Below are positions 35,117 through 43,801 of a stretch of DNA of 43,805 nt, one piece after another (position 1 is the first letter of the stretch; each line of letters opens with the position of its first letter). Made by a program: the position numbers and the translations under genes. This DNA is from an uncultured Lachnospiraceae bacterium (GTDB lineage Bacteria; Bacillota; Clostridia; Lachnospirales; Lachnospiraceae), in NCBI GenBank assembly GCA_934437985.1, contig CAKSBI010000019.1, forward strand, positions 1-43,805. Direction: 5' to 3'. Under the pieces are notes generated by a model. That model worked only from the letters and a program-made list of their open reading frames with translations. It was not told the DNA's origin and did no database searches.

Positions 35117-36340
35117 TTATTCAATATTGGCTGCCGCCTCTAATATACTGTAGTAGCATGGCTTTGGCTGGTTACCGGCATCAAATAAAAGAGGGTAACT
35201 CGTCTCTTTTCTGAAACCTGTAAGCCATGTACATTCATCATTAAGTCCCCAGAATGTAACATTGGTTACATTGGCAAGATCCTTTCCATCAAGATCCACA
35301 AGCACATCAAATATAGACTTGTATGTGTCTGCCTGCTTCTTAAGGCCTTCGTCTGAATCATCCGTATTGTGAAGGTCCAGCTCTGTAAGCTGAAGCTCAA
35401 TACCATCAATCTGTGCAAACTTGAATAACGCCTGTTCAAGATCATCCTTCTTAAAATCATCCATAGTATAATGTGACTGCATTCCTATACCATCAATAAG
35501 TCCCTTTGCATAAAGCTCTGTTGCAACATCATACATAGTATCCCTCTTGGCAGGTGACAAAAGACCATAATCATTGATAAACAGCTTAGTATCCTTATCC
35601 GCATAATCCCTTGCAAACTCAAATGCTTTCTCAATGTAATCTTCCCCGACCGTCTTATACCATGGGCTGTCAGTTCTAAGCCCGCCATCCTGATCATCGC
35701 TCATGGCCTCGTTAACAACATCCCACGCATATACAAGCCCCGGATGGTTCTCATTGCAGAATGTAAGCACCCTCTTAATATACGCCTCCATACGTGCAAG
35801 CATTGTATCCCTGTCGACATATTCCTTGTCCTCATCATAATCCACATGGAATAACCATTCAGGCGTCTGGCTGTGCCATACAAGGGTATGTCCACGCATC
35901 TTAAGTCCGGCATCCTCTGCCATATTCATTATCTTATCAACATTCTCCATATTAATAACAGGAAGTCCATCCTCTGCCTCAAGTGTCTTATCATGGTCAA
36001 GGATATAATCAGGCTTCATCTCATTCTCCATTGTAATGCTTGAGAAATTCTTCTTAACAAGCTCCAGTACATCCTGGTCAGCTAACTGCCAGCTGTTAAT
36101 AGCCACACCGGTTGAAAACAGCTTCTCATAAGCCTCCTTTATCGTACCGGCAGTAAGTGTTTTATCATCCTTGCCCTCATCCCCGCCATCTGTAGCTTCA
36201 GGAGCATCCGTTGACTGCACACCGGCATCTGAACCGTTCTTGTCATTATTGCCGTCTGAACCGCCGCATCCTGAAAATAATGTTGCTGCAGCTATAACAG
36301 CCAGACAGCAGGTAGTTGTAATCTTCTTCGTAAGTTTCAT
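35117..36340 (-). CDS. GH10 endo-1,4-beta-xylanase lipoprotein
   Basis: 407 aa. Lipobox FSGC (Cys25), acidic Gly/Asp-rich linker (26-62), then a GH10 TIM barrel. Acid/base Glu211 in [10 protein letters not shown], nucleophile Glu320 in LTELDLHN, substrate residues in ENEMKPD and [15 protein letters not shown]. Hydrolyses xylan at the cell surface, consistent with plant-fibre use; the xylB and isomerase genes 18 kb away may handle the products. Start at 36340 behind GAGGTG. 11 nt upstream of gltX with no terminator between, an unusual neighbour. Confidence 0.94.
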   Translation of the reverse strand: MKLTKKITTTCCLAVIAAATLFSGCGGSDGNNDKNGSDAGVQSTDAPEATDGGDEGKDDKTLTAGTIKEAYEKLFSTGVAINSWQLADQDVLELVKKNFSSITMENEMKPDYILDHDKTLEAEDGLPVINMENVDKIMNMAEDAGLKMRGHTLVWHSQTPEWLFHVDYDEDKEYVDRDTMLARMEAYIKRVLTFCNENHPGLVYAWDVVNEAMSDDQDGGLRTDSPWYKTVGEDYIEKAFEFARDYADKDTKLFINDYGLLSPAKRDTMYDVATELYAKGLIDGIGMQSHYTMDDFKKDDLEQALFKFAQIDGIELQLTELDLHNTDDSDEGLKKQADTYKSIFDVLVDLDGKDLANVTNVTFWGLNDECTWLTGFRKETSYPLLFDAGNQPKPCYYSILEAAANIE

Positions 36341-36399
36341 AAAATTCACCTCATAATTAATTCATCATCTGCATTGTGTCATGTATTACAGTACTTATT

Positions 36400-36428
36400 A
36401 ATATATATCATATTTTCCGTCGATACAA
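36400..36428 (-). promoter_or_regulatory. Candidate promoter of the xylanase gene
   Basis: Minus strand TTGTAT (36423-36428), 17-bp spacer, TATATT (36400-36405). It leaves a leader of about 55 nt. Confidence 0.5.
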
Positions 36429-36459
36429 GTATAATTTTAATTTTATCCGTAAATATAAT

Positions 36460-37248
36460 TCAGACAAGCTCCCTCATCTTATCAATTACGGCAAAAGGAC
36501 TGTCCTCCAGCACTTCATATGCAGCCGCCTTTAACTCATCTCTTGCATTTGCCACTGCATATCCGTACTTCGCACTTGTAATAAGACCTATATCATTAAG
36601 ATTGTCCCCAAATGCCGCCGTCTCTTCCCTCGTTATTCCAAGCTCCTTCTGAAGCCTGGCAACGGCATTTCCCTTATCAACGTCATTTCTGATAAAATCA
36701 ACCCAGTGGGCCCCTGCACCCATTATGGACAATCCACAGTCACCGAAATGCTCCAGTGCCTCCCTTGATGTAATGGCAGCATCCACTGAACCAACAAACA
36801 TTGCAAGCTTGACAACAGGACTCTTAATACTTAATACATCCGGAACAAGCTTAAGGTCAATACGGTATCCGTTACGTATCCAGTCAATATATTCCCCATT
36901 GCTGCTATCCGAATACGAACACTCTTCCGTTGTTACAAGTATGTTGCTGTCGGGAACGCGCCTTACATATTCAACTATATGCTCTACAAGCCTCCTGTCA
37001 ATCTCGCACCTGTCAATTGTTTTATCATGCTTTGTAATGCAGGCGCCATTATCAGATATAAATACACCAACATCCCTGAGTTCAGGGAATACACCTATTA
37101 TACTCTCATATGACCTTCCACTCGCAATAGCAACTGTAACGCCCTTGGCTGTCATTTCACGCATAGTTTCAGCAATAACCGGTGATGGGTCAGATGAACC
37201 CTCCGGTATAAGTGTTCCATCAACATCCGTAACCATCAACTTAATCAT
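36460..37248 (-). CDS. HAD-superfamily hydrolase, Cof type
   Basis: 262 aa. Motif I MVTDVDGTLI (nucleophile Asp8 and Asp10), motif II IASGRS, the C2B cap (about 80-185), motif III/IV with Lys and AAFGDNLNDIGLI. Probably a sugar-phosphate or nucleotide phosphatase; substrate unknown. Its ATG overlaps the stop of the DHHW gene (ATGA), with GAGGAG inside that gene, so it is translated as the last member of the O-acylation transcript. Confidence 0.9.
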   Translation of the reverse strand: MIKLMVTDVDGTLIPEGSSDPSPVIAETMREMTAKGVTVAIASGRSYESIIGVFPELRDVGVFISDNGACITKHDKTIDRCEIDRRLVEHIVEYVRRVPDSNILVTTEECSYSDSSNGEYIDWIRNGYRIDLKLVPDVLSIKSPVVKLAMFVGSVDAAITSREALEHFGDCGLSIMGAGAHWVDFIRNDVDKGNAVARLQKELGITREETAAFGDNLNDIGLITSAKYGYAVANARDELKAAAYEVLEDSPFAVIDKMRELV

Positions 37249-38513
37249 TCTTCCAGCTCCTCTGATAAAAAATCATTAATGTCAATTTCTTCCAATCCGC
37301 TTTTGTTACCACTGTCTCCGTCACTGCCGGCAGGATCAGGAGTGTCCTTATCAGCCTGTCTGCGGACATCTGACAATCGTGCAAGCTTATTATTGGCGGC
37401 AAACTTGTCCGTGTTATACATTACAAGAATATCACTGATGTCTTCATACTCATCAAGTATGCTTCCAATTGCCTGCCTTCCATACCTATAGTCAATCATA
37501 ATAATTCTGTCATAATCTTTTGTCAAATACGGTACAAAGCAATTGGCAAATGAATCCTTAATAAGCAGTAATGTGCGTCCCATACCGGCTTTTGTTTCAA
37601 CTTCAATCTTAAATGTATTGCCTGCAAAAAACAATTCATATCTGTTAAAGCCCTTTACAGCAGCTTCTTCAAAATACATCGAAGCATATTTTTTACCATC
37701 ATCCATACATACAGTCACATTATCATCAGCATATTTATAAGTATACACAATATCCGCCGGAACATTTACCTGAGCCTTATTATATGTCGTTCCGTAAAAG
37801 TCATCATATCTTTCTGTCATACTGCCGATGCCGGTCTCCACATTATCGTCCATTCCAAGTGACTTAAGCAGTGCCCTGTATGCATAACCTGCCCCCAGGG
37901 TAGTCCAGTGATGGTCAGTTCTGTAATATATATATTCATCCTGGTGCCCCCTCATTGTATTAGTAAGGTCGATAAGCACATCCTTCTCATTAAGCCTTTC
38001 TGCAAGTTTACCTGTAACACCATTCCCCCTGATATCGGCATATGCCGGCAGCTTCGATGGCAGTGCCTCCGCCTTTGACGGAATCATCATGCATCTAACA
38101 TGATCTGCCCCATATTCAGCAGCCGCATAGTTAATAAAGTCAGACAGAATTGCAGCATTGTCTTCAAGCTGTCCGTCATCATAATCCCCGGATGCATTTT
38201 CAATCAGATATCCGTCCTTACCGATATATACACCATTTATGTCCTTCTTTCCCATGAATACCTGTACGTCAGCAGCCATACCTGCAAATGCATCACGGAA
38301 AATAAACTGGTCATTAATATATTGTCCGTATTTTTTTTGAAATGAACCTGATACAAATGATGGTCCTGTAAGCTCCGGCCTCCGCTGCAGCTCACGGTTC
38401 TCCCTGTCTGAATATGACGAATCAGGTAATATTATCGTAACCAGTGCAATGCCGGATATTATACCGCAAAACATCAGCGACCTGACCAGATCGGCAATTT
38501 TTATTTTATCCAC
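37245..38513 (-). CDS. DHHW-family (AlgJ-like) protein of surface-polysaccharide O-acylation
   Basis: 422 aa. Single N-terminal membrane helix (about 10-30), then an extracytoplasmic SGNH-like domain: RENRELQRRPEL, FIFRDAF, VYIGKDGYLIEN, and the name-giving YYRTDHHWTTLGAGYAY, then LLIKDSFANCFVPYL. AlgJ/AlgX-type proteins act with an MBOAT partner to place acetyl groups on exported polysaccharide. The start is the GTG at 38513, with GGAGG eight nt upstream; a longer reading frame upstream is not conserved in style. It lies 28 nt downstream of the MBOAT gene. Confidence 0.88.
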   Translation of the reverse strand: MDKIKIADLVRSLMFCGIISGIALVTIILPDSSYSDRENRELQRRPELTGPSFVSGSFQKKYGQYINDQFIFRDAFAGMAADVQVFMGKKDINGVYIGKDGYLIENASGDYDDGQLEDNAAILSDFINYAAAEYGADHVRCMMIPSKAEALPSKLPAYADIRGNGVTGKLAERLNEKDVLIDLTNTMRGHQDEYIYYRTDHHWTTLGAGYAYRALLKSLGMDDNVETGIGSMTERYDDFYGTTYNKAQVNVPADIVYTYKYADDNVTVCMDDGKKYASMYFEEAAVKGFNRYELFFAGNTFKIEVETKAGMGRTLLLIKDSFANCFVPYLTKDYDRIIMIDYRYGRQAIGSILDEYEDISDILVMYNTDKFAANNKLARLSDVRRQADKDTPDPAGSDGDSGNKSGLEEIDINDFLSEELEE

Positions 38514-38541
38514 AATACTGACCTCCAAGCATGCATTAACA

Positions 38542-39957
38542 TCAGAATCTGAAATATAAGAATGGATTATACGCAGAATTAACAAGCATAGCCGTACATA
38601 ACAGTAAAACCGCTGCTGCAAAAACCGTACCTGCAGCCTCCTTAGCTAACGTGCGTTCCCCAAATATCCGTACAGCAAAAATATTCTTTACAATTGAAAA
38701 TGACCCGACGGCCGCAATAATAAGTATCACAGCATTTGATAAAAACAGATATATCGTCCGGTCATTAACTAATCCGGCCTCCGACCGGAACAAGAGTGCC
38801 TTCAGATACCCTCTGCGGTCTGCCATGTCCTGGACAGAGAACAGAATCCAGCCACATACAACCACAATAATTGTATAAATATGGCCGACCACCGCCGGCA
38901 GCTTTTTCAGCAGCTTCCCAAGAATATACTTCTCGAATAAAAGAATAGCTCCATAATATGCTCCCCACAATATAAAATTCCAGTATGCGCCATGCCAGAG
39001 ACCGGTAAGCAGCCAAACAACCGTGATGTTAAAAAGATGCCTGCATACGCCTTTTTTGTTACCTCCAAGCGGAATATATACATACTCCCTGAACCATGTC
39101 CCAAGCGTAATATGCCATCTTCTCCAAAATTCCGTAACTGACGCAGACTCATACGGATAATTAAAGTTTTCCGGGAAATGAAAACCAAACATTGCCCCAA
39201 GGCCAACCGCCATATCAGAATAACCCGAAAAATCAAAATATATCTGAAGCGAAAATGCAACCGCACCAAGCCATGCCATTGATGCCGTAAGCTCATTACC
39301 GCCCATTGCCGCAATCTCATTCCACAGATTGCCTACCTGGTTGGCAATAAGCACTTTTTTCCCAAGCCCTGCTGCAAAACGCAGTACTCCGTCCGAAAAA
39401 CACCTTACAGACTCTGTACGGTTTCTCAGTTCATTATCCAGATCCTTATACCTTATAACAGGACCTGCAATAAGCTGCGGAAACATCGCAACATATGCCC
39501 CAAATGTTATAAAATTCTTCTGGACCTTTGCATCACCGCGATATACATCTATCGTGTACGACATCGTCTGGAACGTATAAAATGATATTCCGATCGGAAG
39601 TGCAACATCCGGCACAGGCATGTCCATACCTGTAAACCTGCTGATATTGTACAAAATGAAATTACCATATTTGAAAAAGCCAAGCAGGCCAAGGTTGATA
39701 CACACAGAACTGCACAGTGCCAGTACAGCACCCCTGCCGTTCCCCTTTGAACGGCATACTGCTACAGCCATGCCTGCAATATAATCTACAAGACTTGAAA
39801 ATATAATAAGTACAACATATACCGGCTCACCCCATGCATAAAAGACAAGGCTGCCCAAAAACAGCACAAGGTTACGCATATTTCCGGGAACAATGTAATA
39901 CAGTAATATAACAGCCGGCAGAAATCTGAACATAAACAACAGACTACTGAAAATCAT
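38542..39957 (-). CDS. MBOAT-family membrane O-acyltransferase (AlgI-like)
   Basis: 471 aa, about 11 membrane helices. MBOAT signatures: ALPIGISFYTFQTMSYTIDVYRG, PQLIAGPVIRYKD, FWRRWHITLGTWFREYVYIPLGGNKKG, and LTGLWHGAYWNFILWG with the catalytic His. Moves acyl groups across the membrane to an extracytoplasmic acceptor, in partnership with the DHHW protein encoded next. Polymer acceptor unknown; no glycosyltransferase gene lies in the window. GAAAGGGATC ribosome binding site. Confidence 0.94.
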   Translation of the reverse strand: MIFSSLLFMFRFLPAVILLYYIVPGNMRNLVLFLGSLVFYAWGEPVYVVLIIFSSLVDYIAGMAVAVCRSKGNGRGAVLALCSSVCINLGLLGFFKYGNFILYNISRFTGMDMPVPDVALPIGISFYTFQTMSYTIDVYRGDAKVQKNFITFGAYVAMFPQLIAGPVIRYKDLDNELRNRTESVRCFSDGVLRFAAGLGKKVLIANQVGNLWNEIAAMGGNELTASMAWLGAVAFSLQIYFDFSGYSDMAVGLGAMFGFHFPENFNYPYESASVTEFWRRWHITLGTWFREYVYIPLGGNKKGVCRHLFNITVVWLLTGLWHGAYWNFILWGAYYGAILLFEKYILGKLLKKLPAVVGHIYTIIVVVCGWILFSVQDMADRRGYLKALLFRSEAGLVNDRTIYLFLSNAVILIIAAVGSFSIVKNIFAVRIFGERTLAKEAAGTVFAAAVLLLCTAMLVNSAYNPFLYFRF

Positions 39958-39986
39958 CTTATGATCCCTTTCTGATACTATCCACC

Positions 39987-40499
39987 CTAAATACTCTTCC
40001 TGATAGCTTTGCTGCCTTTTGTATTATCGCTTTTCTTTCCGGACATTGCAATGTACCATACATAGCTTCCTTTTTTACCAATCACGGCATTTTTGAAAAC
40101 CTTCTGCTCAGACCTTGTGTAATCACTAAGATAATCACTTGTGCTGTTAGACTTTTTGTATACCTTAAGGGACTTATATAATGCCCTGGCATCTTTAGCG
40201 CTTCCCGTACTGATCACTGCAACACTGTACACCTCTTTTTTATCACATACATAAAATATACTACTGACACGATTTCTGTCAGACGAACTAAGCGCACCAA
40301 AATCAAGTGCAGCCTCTGACTTGAACTTTATCTTATCTGTATTACCTGTTACCTTAAGTGCACCGGCACACAGTGATGAACAGCTTACATTATCTTCCGC
40401 TGCCTGTGCATTACTGTTCTTACACACAATACATAATGACACCATAACAGCCGCTATCAATAATCCCATTACCATACCGGCATATCTTTTGTTTTTCAT
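39987..40499 (-). CDS. DUF4358-type exported protein
   Basis: 170 aa. Signal peptide or anchor (about 8-33, ending AQA), then a ~130-residue domain with FGALSSSDRNRVSSIFYVCDKKEVYSVAVISTGSAKDARALYKSL and KKGSYVWYIAMS, the DUF4358 pattern often found beside AlgI/DHHW genes in Lachnospiraceae. Function unknown; position suggests an accessory role in O-acylation. AGGAGA ribosome binding site; 17 nt downstream of the SGNH gene and 29 nt upstream of the MBOAT gene. Confidence 0.75.
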   Translation of the reverse strand: MKNKRYAGMVMGLLIAAVMVSLCIVCKNSNAQAAEDNVSCSSLCAGALKVTGNTDKIKFKSEAALDFGALSSSDRNRVSSIFYVCDKKEVYSVAVISTGSAKDARALYKSLKVYKKSNSTSDYLSDYTRSEQKVFKNAVIGKKGSYVWYIAMSGKKSDNTKGSKAIRKSI

Positions 40500-40516
40500 C
40501 TCTTTTATTCTCCTCT

Positions 40517-41539
40517 TCAGCCATCAATACTCTCTTCAAATTCATGTACCTTTTGTGCAAATAGCGCATATGCACTTTGCTTCCAGTGATAACCGTCAGC
40601 CGAAGCATAGCCTGTCTTAAGGTATCCCTCTGAATCCTTAAGGAAATCTGTATAATCCCAGTACCTGCAATGCATCTTCTTCGCCAGCTTTTTCAGCTTC
40701 TTATTGAATACCGGAATCTGCCTGTATCCCTTAGTCCGTGTCCGCTCTTTTTTTGTAACAGGTGATACGGCACACACCACAATGTCCGTTTTGGGGCTTC
40801 CCTCCTTTATTGCGCTGATAAGGTCACTGTACTCATCTATCATAAGCCCTGACGCGCGGTAATGTATCTCATTAATCCCAAGCATCATATAAACCCTGTA
40901 CGGCTTTTCGGATATAACCTTTGATAAAGCTGTCTTACCCCCGCTAAAGACCCTCTTTGTGTGAAAGGTAATTGTATTAAGGCCAACAGCCGCCACAATC
41001 TTTGTCCTGCCACCAAGCTCCATGCGCTTTATGGTATCACCAATCCCTATATCCTCAGTGATGGAATCACCGGCAAATATCGTCTTTCTGCTGTACTCCT
41101 TTGTCTTAATATGCTTAATCCCGGAAGGCTTACCGTCAGTCGGGGAAGTTTTCCTGTTAAGCCCTGCTGTTACATATATGTAATAATCCTTATCCTTTTT
41201 AAGCTTCTTAACACGGAACCATGTGTTCTTGGTTGTACCTGCAAGGCTGTACCTTCCATCTTTTCTTTTAGCAATATACACATGATAATATCCGGCTTTC
41301 TTCACCTTATTCCATGTAAACTTGTATGAGCCTGTTGAATATCTCCTGGCAGTTACGTTCTTAACCCTCTTGGCATCAGGCTGTATTACACCGGCATCTC
41401 CTGTTCCTGCATCAGCTTCATTTTCATTCACAGCAGCATTTTCTAATCCCACTGCCCTGACATGGGCATTCATACACATGCTTTCTGCCATTATTGCCAG
41501 CGTACACATTACCAGTCCGGCTCTCGTCATGACTTTCAT
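40517..41539 (-). CDS. Secreted FN3-domain plus SGNH/GDSL hydrolase
   Basis: 340 aa. Signal peptide (about 1-30). FN3-like domain (about 55-140; VTARRYSTGSYKFTWNKVKKAGYYHVYIA). C-terminal SGNH hydrolase with block I FAGDSITED (catalytic Ser), Gly in VGLNT, Asn in MLGINEI and the Asp/His pair in ADGYHW. Likely acts as an esterase or acyltransferase on a surface glycan. First gene of the leftward cluster SGNH, DUF4358, MBOAT, DHHW, HAD; gaps are 17, 29, 28 and -4 nt. The ribosome binding site is weak (GGATTGGGG), so the start could be a few codons downstream. Confidence 0.86.
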   Translation of the reverse strand: MKVMTRAGLVMCTLAIMAESMCMNAHVRAVGLENAAVNENEADAGTGDAGVIQPDAKRVKNVTARRYSTGSYKFTWNKVKKAGYYHVYIAKRKDGRYSLAGTTKNTWFRVKKLKKDKDYYIYVTAGLNRKTSPTDGKPSGIKHIKTKEYSRKTIFAGDSITEDIGIGDTIKRMELGGRTKIVAAVGLNTITFHTKRVFSGGKTALSKVISEKPYRVYMMLGINEIHYRASGLMIDEYSDLISAIKEGSPKTDIVVCAVSPVTKKERTRTKGYRQIPVFNKKLKKLAKKMHCRYWDYTDFLKDSEGYLKTGYASADGYHWKQSAYALFAQKVHEFEESIDG

Positions 41540-41647
41540 CCCGGTATCCCCAATCCTTACTCTTTTGTAATTTTTTATTATATCATAAGCTATTTACCGT
41601 GTAAATATTCTACATTTCATTAAGTATATTGTTAAAAATTATTTCAG

Positions 41648-41676
41648 TTGAAGAATTATTAATACCATGTTAAAAT
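41648..41676 (+). promoter_or_regulatory. Promoter of the Ig-like/TPTRVPA-repeat gene
   Basis: TTGAAG (41648-41653), 17-bp spacer, TAAAAT (41671-41676), 46 nt before the start codon. Confidence 0.6.
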
Positions 41677-41722
41677 TATTAACTGCAAATATATTATTTT
41701 TTTAAGAGGGGAGACTTATTCT

Positions 41723-42709
41723 ATGAAAAAGATGCACAAGGTTATAACGGTACTTCTTGCTTTTGCATTGTTAACAGGTGCTGCAATGTGCCTCAGCTCA
41801 TCCGCAGACGCAAAGCTCAAAACAGTTAAGAAGTATACAATGTATGTTGGTGACAAGTCCAAATGGTATGTCTATGGTACAGGCAATAAAAAGGTCAGGT
41901 ATTCGTCATCCAACAAGAAGATTGCAACAGTCAGCAAAAAAGGAATTATTAAGGCTAAGAAAAAGGGTAAATGTACTCTTACTGCCAAAGCAGGAAAAGG
42001 ATACACAAAGATTAAGCTTACTGTTAAGAAAAAGATTAAAGCAACAACACCTGCCCCTGTTGCAACCGCAGCACCTACGCGGGTACCTGCTGCAACACCT
42101 ACACGGGTACCTGCTGCAACCGCAACACCTACACGGGTACCTGATACTATTGTCAATAACCAGCTCGCTGCTAATATGCTCGTAACGAAAACAGTACTGC
42201 CTAGCAACAAGTTACTTATCTCAATAACTAACAATAACACTGTACAGGTTGCCAGTACTACTCTGAGCATGGCATTTTATGATGCTGCCGGAGCTCCTGT
42301 AAAGACAGACACACAGTATGAGCTCGGAATCGATCCTGCAGAGACAAGATACCTTGTTGTCAATAAATTCAGTACTGAAATTGACTACAGCAAGACAGCT
42401 ATCAGTGTTGCCTGCAGAAGGTCTGAATATTCTACCAGGACAAAGTACGATGTATCCTGTACAGCACAGGCCAATGCCGAAACCGGCGACATTATATTAA
42501 CCTGCGTTAATTCAAACGCAGTTAAGGTTTACCTTAATGGAGTTACATTCTTCAAAGACGCAGCCGGTGCAGTCATTGACGCAAGGGAATTCTATGAATC
42601 CATTGAGGCCGGGGCAACAAAATATGTTACAATAAAAGCTCCTTATGATTCTAACTATAACGACATGGATTATACTTCATATGAAATAAAGTATTATGCA
42701 GATCATTGA
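41723..42709 (+). CDS. Secreted protein: Ig-like domain, TPTRVPA repeat linker, unknown C-terminal domain
   Basis: 328 aa. Signal peptide (about 1-30, ending ADA). One Lys-rich bacterial Ig-like domain (about 31-105; VRYSSSNKKIATVSKKGIIKAKKKGKCTLTAKAG). Linker (about 106-140) with three APTRVPAAT-type repeats. The C-terminal ~185 residues look like two beta-sandwich halves (LLISITNNNTVQVASTTLSMAFYD and ILTCVNSNAVKVYLNGVTFF), similar to each other, suggesting an internal duplication; family not recognised. GAGGGGAG ribosome binding site. Strong terminator downstream. Probably surface-associated through its basic Ig domain; no sortase motif. Confidence 0.78.
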   Translation: MKKMHKVITVLLAFALLTGAAMCLSSSADAKLKTVKKYTMYVGDKSKWYVYGTGNKKVRYSSSNKKIATVSKKGIIKAKKKGKCTLTAKAGKGYTKIKLTVKKKIKATTPAPVATAAPTRVPAATPTRVPAATATPTRVPDTIVNNQLAANMLVTKTVLPSNKLLISITNNNTVQVASTTLSMAFYDAAGAPVKTDTQYELGIDPAETRYLVVNKFSTEIDYSKTAISVACRRSEYSTRTKYDVSCTAQANAETGDIILTCVNSNAVKVYLNGVTFFKDAAGAVIDAREFYESIEAGATKYVTIKAPYDSNYNDMDYTSYEIKYYADH

Positions 42710-42748
42710 TTAATCATCTGTTATTCCACTGATCCTTAAGTTGGAAGT

Positions 42749-42797
42749 GGCTGCAGCATTAGCAATTATGAATTGTTAATACTGCAGCCTTTTTTCT
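42749..42797 (+). terminator. Strong intrinsic terminator
   Basis: Arms GGCTGCAGcATTAgCAAT and ATTGtTAATaCTGCAGCC around a 5-nt loop, then TTTTTTCTT. Confidence 0.92.
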
Positions 42798-42939
42798 TAG
42801 TTATGCTTAGCCTCTCGTAAATTTTCTTTGGTACTGCAACTATAAGTAGACACAGATAATGCCGGTAGCAGATTATAAAATTTTTCTTATTTTTGTATCA
42901 TTTTCTTATACCGTGCGCTGTATAAAGGAGGAATGTGTT

Positions 42940-43275
42940 GTGGATTATTCCTTATTAGGAAAACGAATACGAGAGGAACGGCTAAGGCTCAATCTTACAC
43001 AGGAAAAATTAGCCGAAGATGTAGAGATATCAACCGCCTACATGGGTCAGATAGAACGCGGCGAACGAAGTGTTACATTAGACAAATTAATTCCCTTAAC
43101 AAACAGACTGGGGGTAACTGTAGATTTTCTATTAGCCGATTATATGATCACCACTGATGAAAATATGAGTCTTAATCGTCTTAACCAGCTTTTCCAGGGC
43201 AAAACTGATGCCGAAAAAGAACTGGCTGTAAATATGATAAAGCTCTTATTCTCGTATACAGATGGCAATATCTGA
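42940..43275 (+). CDS. XRE-family helix-turn-helix transcriptional regulator
   Basis: 111 aa. HTH (about 5-62): LGKRIREERLRLNLTQEKLAEDVEISTAYMGQIERGERSVTLDKLIPLTNRLGVTVDFLL. Short helical C-terminus (LNQLFQGKTDAEKELAVNMIKLLFSYT) probably for dimerisation. Start is the GTG at 42940, with AAAGGAGG eight nt upstream; the ATG at 42859 would add an unlikely hydrophobic stretch. No partner toxin next to it. Its target and signal are unknown. Sits alone between a terminator and degenerate sequence near tRNA-Leu(UAG). Confidence 0.87.
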   Translation: MDYSLLGKRIREERLRLNLTQEKLAEDVEISTAYMGQIERGERSVTLDKLIPLTNRLGVTVDFLLADYMITTDENMSLNRLNQLFQGKTDAEKELAVNMIKLLFSYTDGNI

Positions 43276-43291
43276 TACAAACCACAGGTAT

Positions 43292-43355
43292 GGTCAGACA
43301 GCAATAAAAATGCCTATCCTGTCTGACCCATGGGATAGGCTGTGTCCGTAAGGAC
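43292..43355. other. Interleaved inverted repeats: competing hairpins or pseudoknot
   Basis: Arm 1 GGTCAGACAG (43292-43301) pairs with CTGTCTGACC (43319-43328). Arm 2 GCCTATCC (43312-43319) pairs with GGATAGGC (43333-43340). The order 1-2-1'-2' means the stems interleave and share base 43319. A third hairpin GTCC-GTAA-GGAC (43344-43355) follows. Lies 17 nt after the XRE stop. Could be the 3' end of that mRNA or a small RNA; no U-tract after it. Confidence 0.5.
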
Positions 43356-43392
43356 AATTACCGGAAAAACTTGCACCAGGAATTTATGGTTT

Positions 43393-43695
43393 TTAGATAA
43401 AAGTTTCTGAACGAATTGCTGTTTCCACCATAATAGCATCTTCATAATCACTAATTTCAGAAGATATTGCTTTCCGGCAATCTAAGGAAGTAGTATCCAA
43501 CAGATGAAATAAAGTAAAAAGTTTGCTCAAAATCTTTCGTGTTTCTGCATCGCTATGTGTTATACGATGGGTCAGGTAATAGATATCTGTAACTTACTTT
43601 GCAGTAACATATCCCTCAAATTGCTTATTTGCAGAATATATAAAGAGCTTTTGTGCTGCTTCTGCAAACAGGCCCGCATCAGCCGCCCACACCCT
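43393..43695 (-). pseudogene. Decayed PIN-domain toxin-like gene
   Basis: Minus-strand frame from about 43695 reads AADAGLFAEAAQKLFIYSA, then EGYVTAK, an in-frame TAA (43594-43596), then VTDIYYLTHR, RKILSKLFTLFHLLD, LDCRKAISSEISDYEDAIM and VETAIRSETFI with a stop at 43393. The part after the stop codon is a clear VapC-like PIN core including the acidic DYEDA. The first ~25 residues with the first catalytic Asp are missing and so is the C-terminal strand, so it is broken by truncation and a nonsense codon. No antitoxin gene is adjacent. Between it and the XRE gene (43356-43392) nothing else is seen. Confidence 0.75.
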
Positions 43696-43719
43696 GCTAT
43701 GCACTTCGGGGTGCTATCG

Positions 43720-43801
43720 TGCGGATAACAGGACTTGAACCTGCACGGGATTCCCCACTAGAACCTAAATCTAGCGCGTCTGCCAATTCCGCCATATCCG
43801 C
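43720..43801 (-). tRNA. tRNA-Leu (anticodon UAG)
   Basis: 82-nt class II tRNA. Acceptor GCGGATA/TATCCGC (allowing for the 5' and 3' strands at each end), A73; anticodon stem CTAGA/TCTAG around loop TTTAGGT, giving anticodon TAG. Long variable arm, T-loop TTCAAGT. CCA not encoded. Its promoter lies beyond the window. Reads CUA and CUG, complementing the AAG tRNA at the other end of the window. Confidence 0.92.

Noticed and set aside
35105..35120. T-box leader upstream of gltX
   Set aside because: Only 11 nt separate gltX from the xylanase stop, so there is no room for a T-box.
42859..42939. ATG at 42859 as start of the XRE regulator
   Set aside because: It would add 27 residues with a hydrophobic run not typical of the family, and lacks a ribosome binding site. 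The GTG at 42940 has AAAGGAGG.
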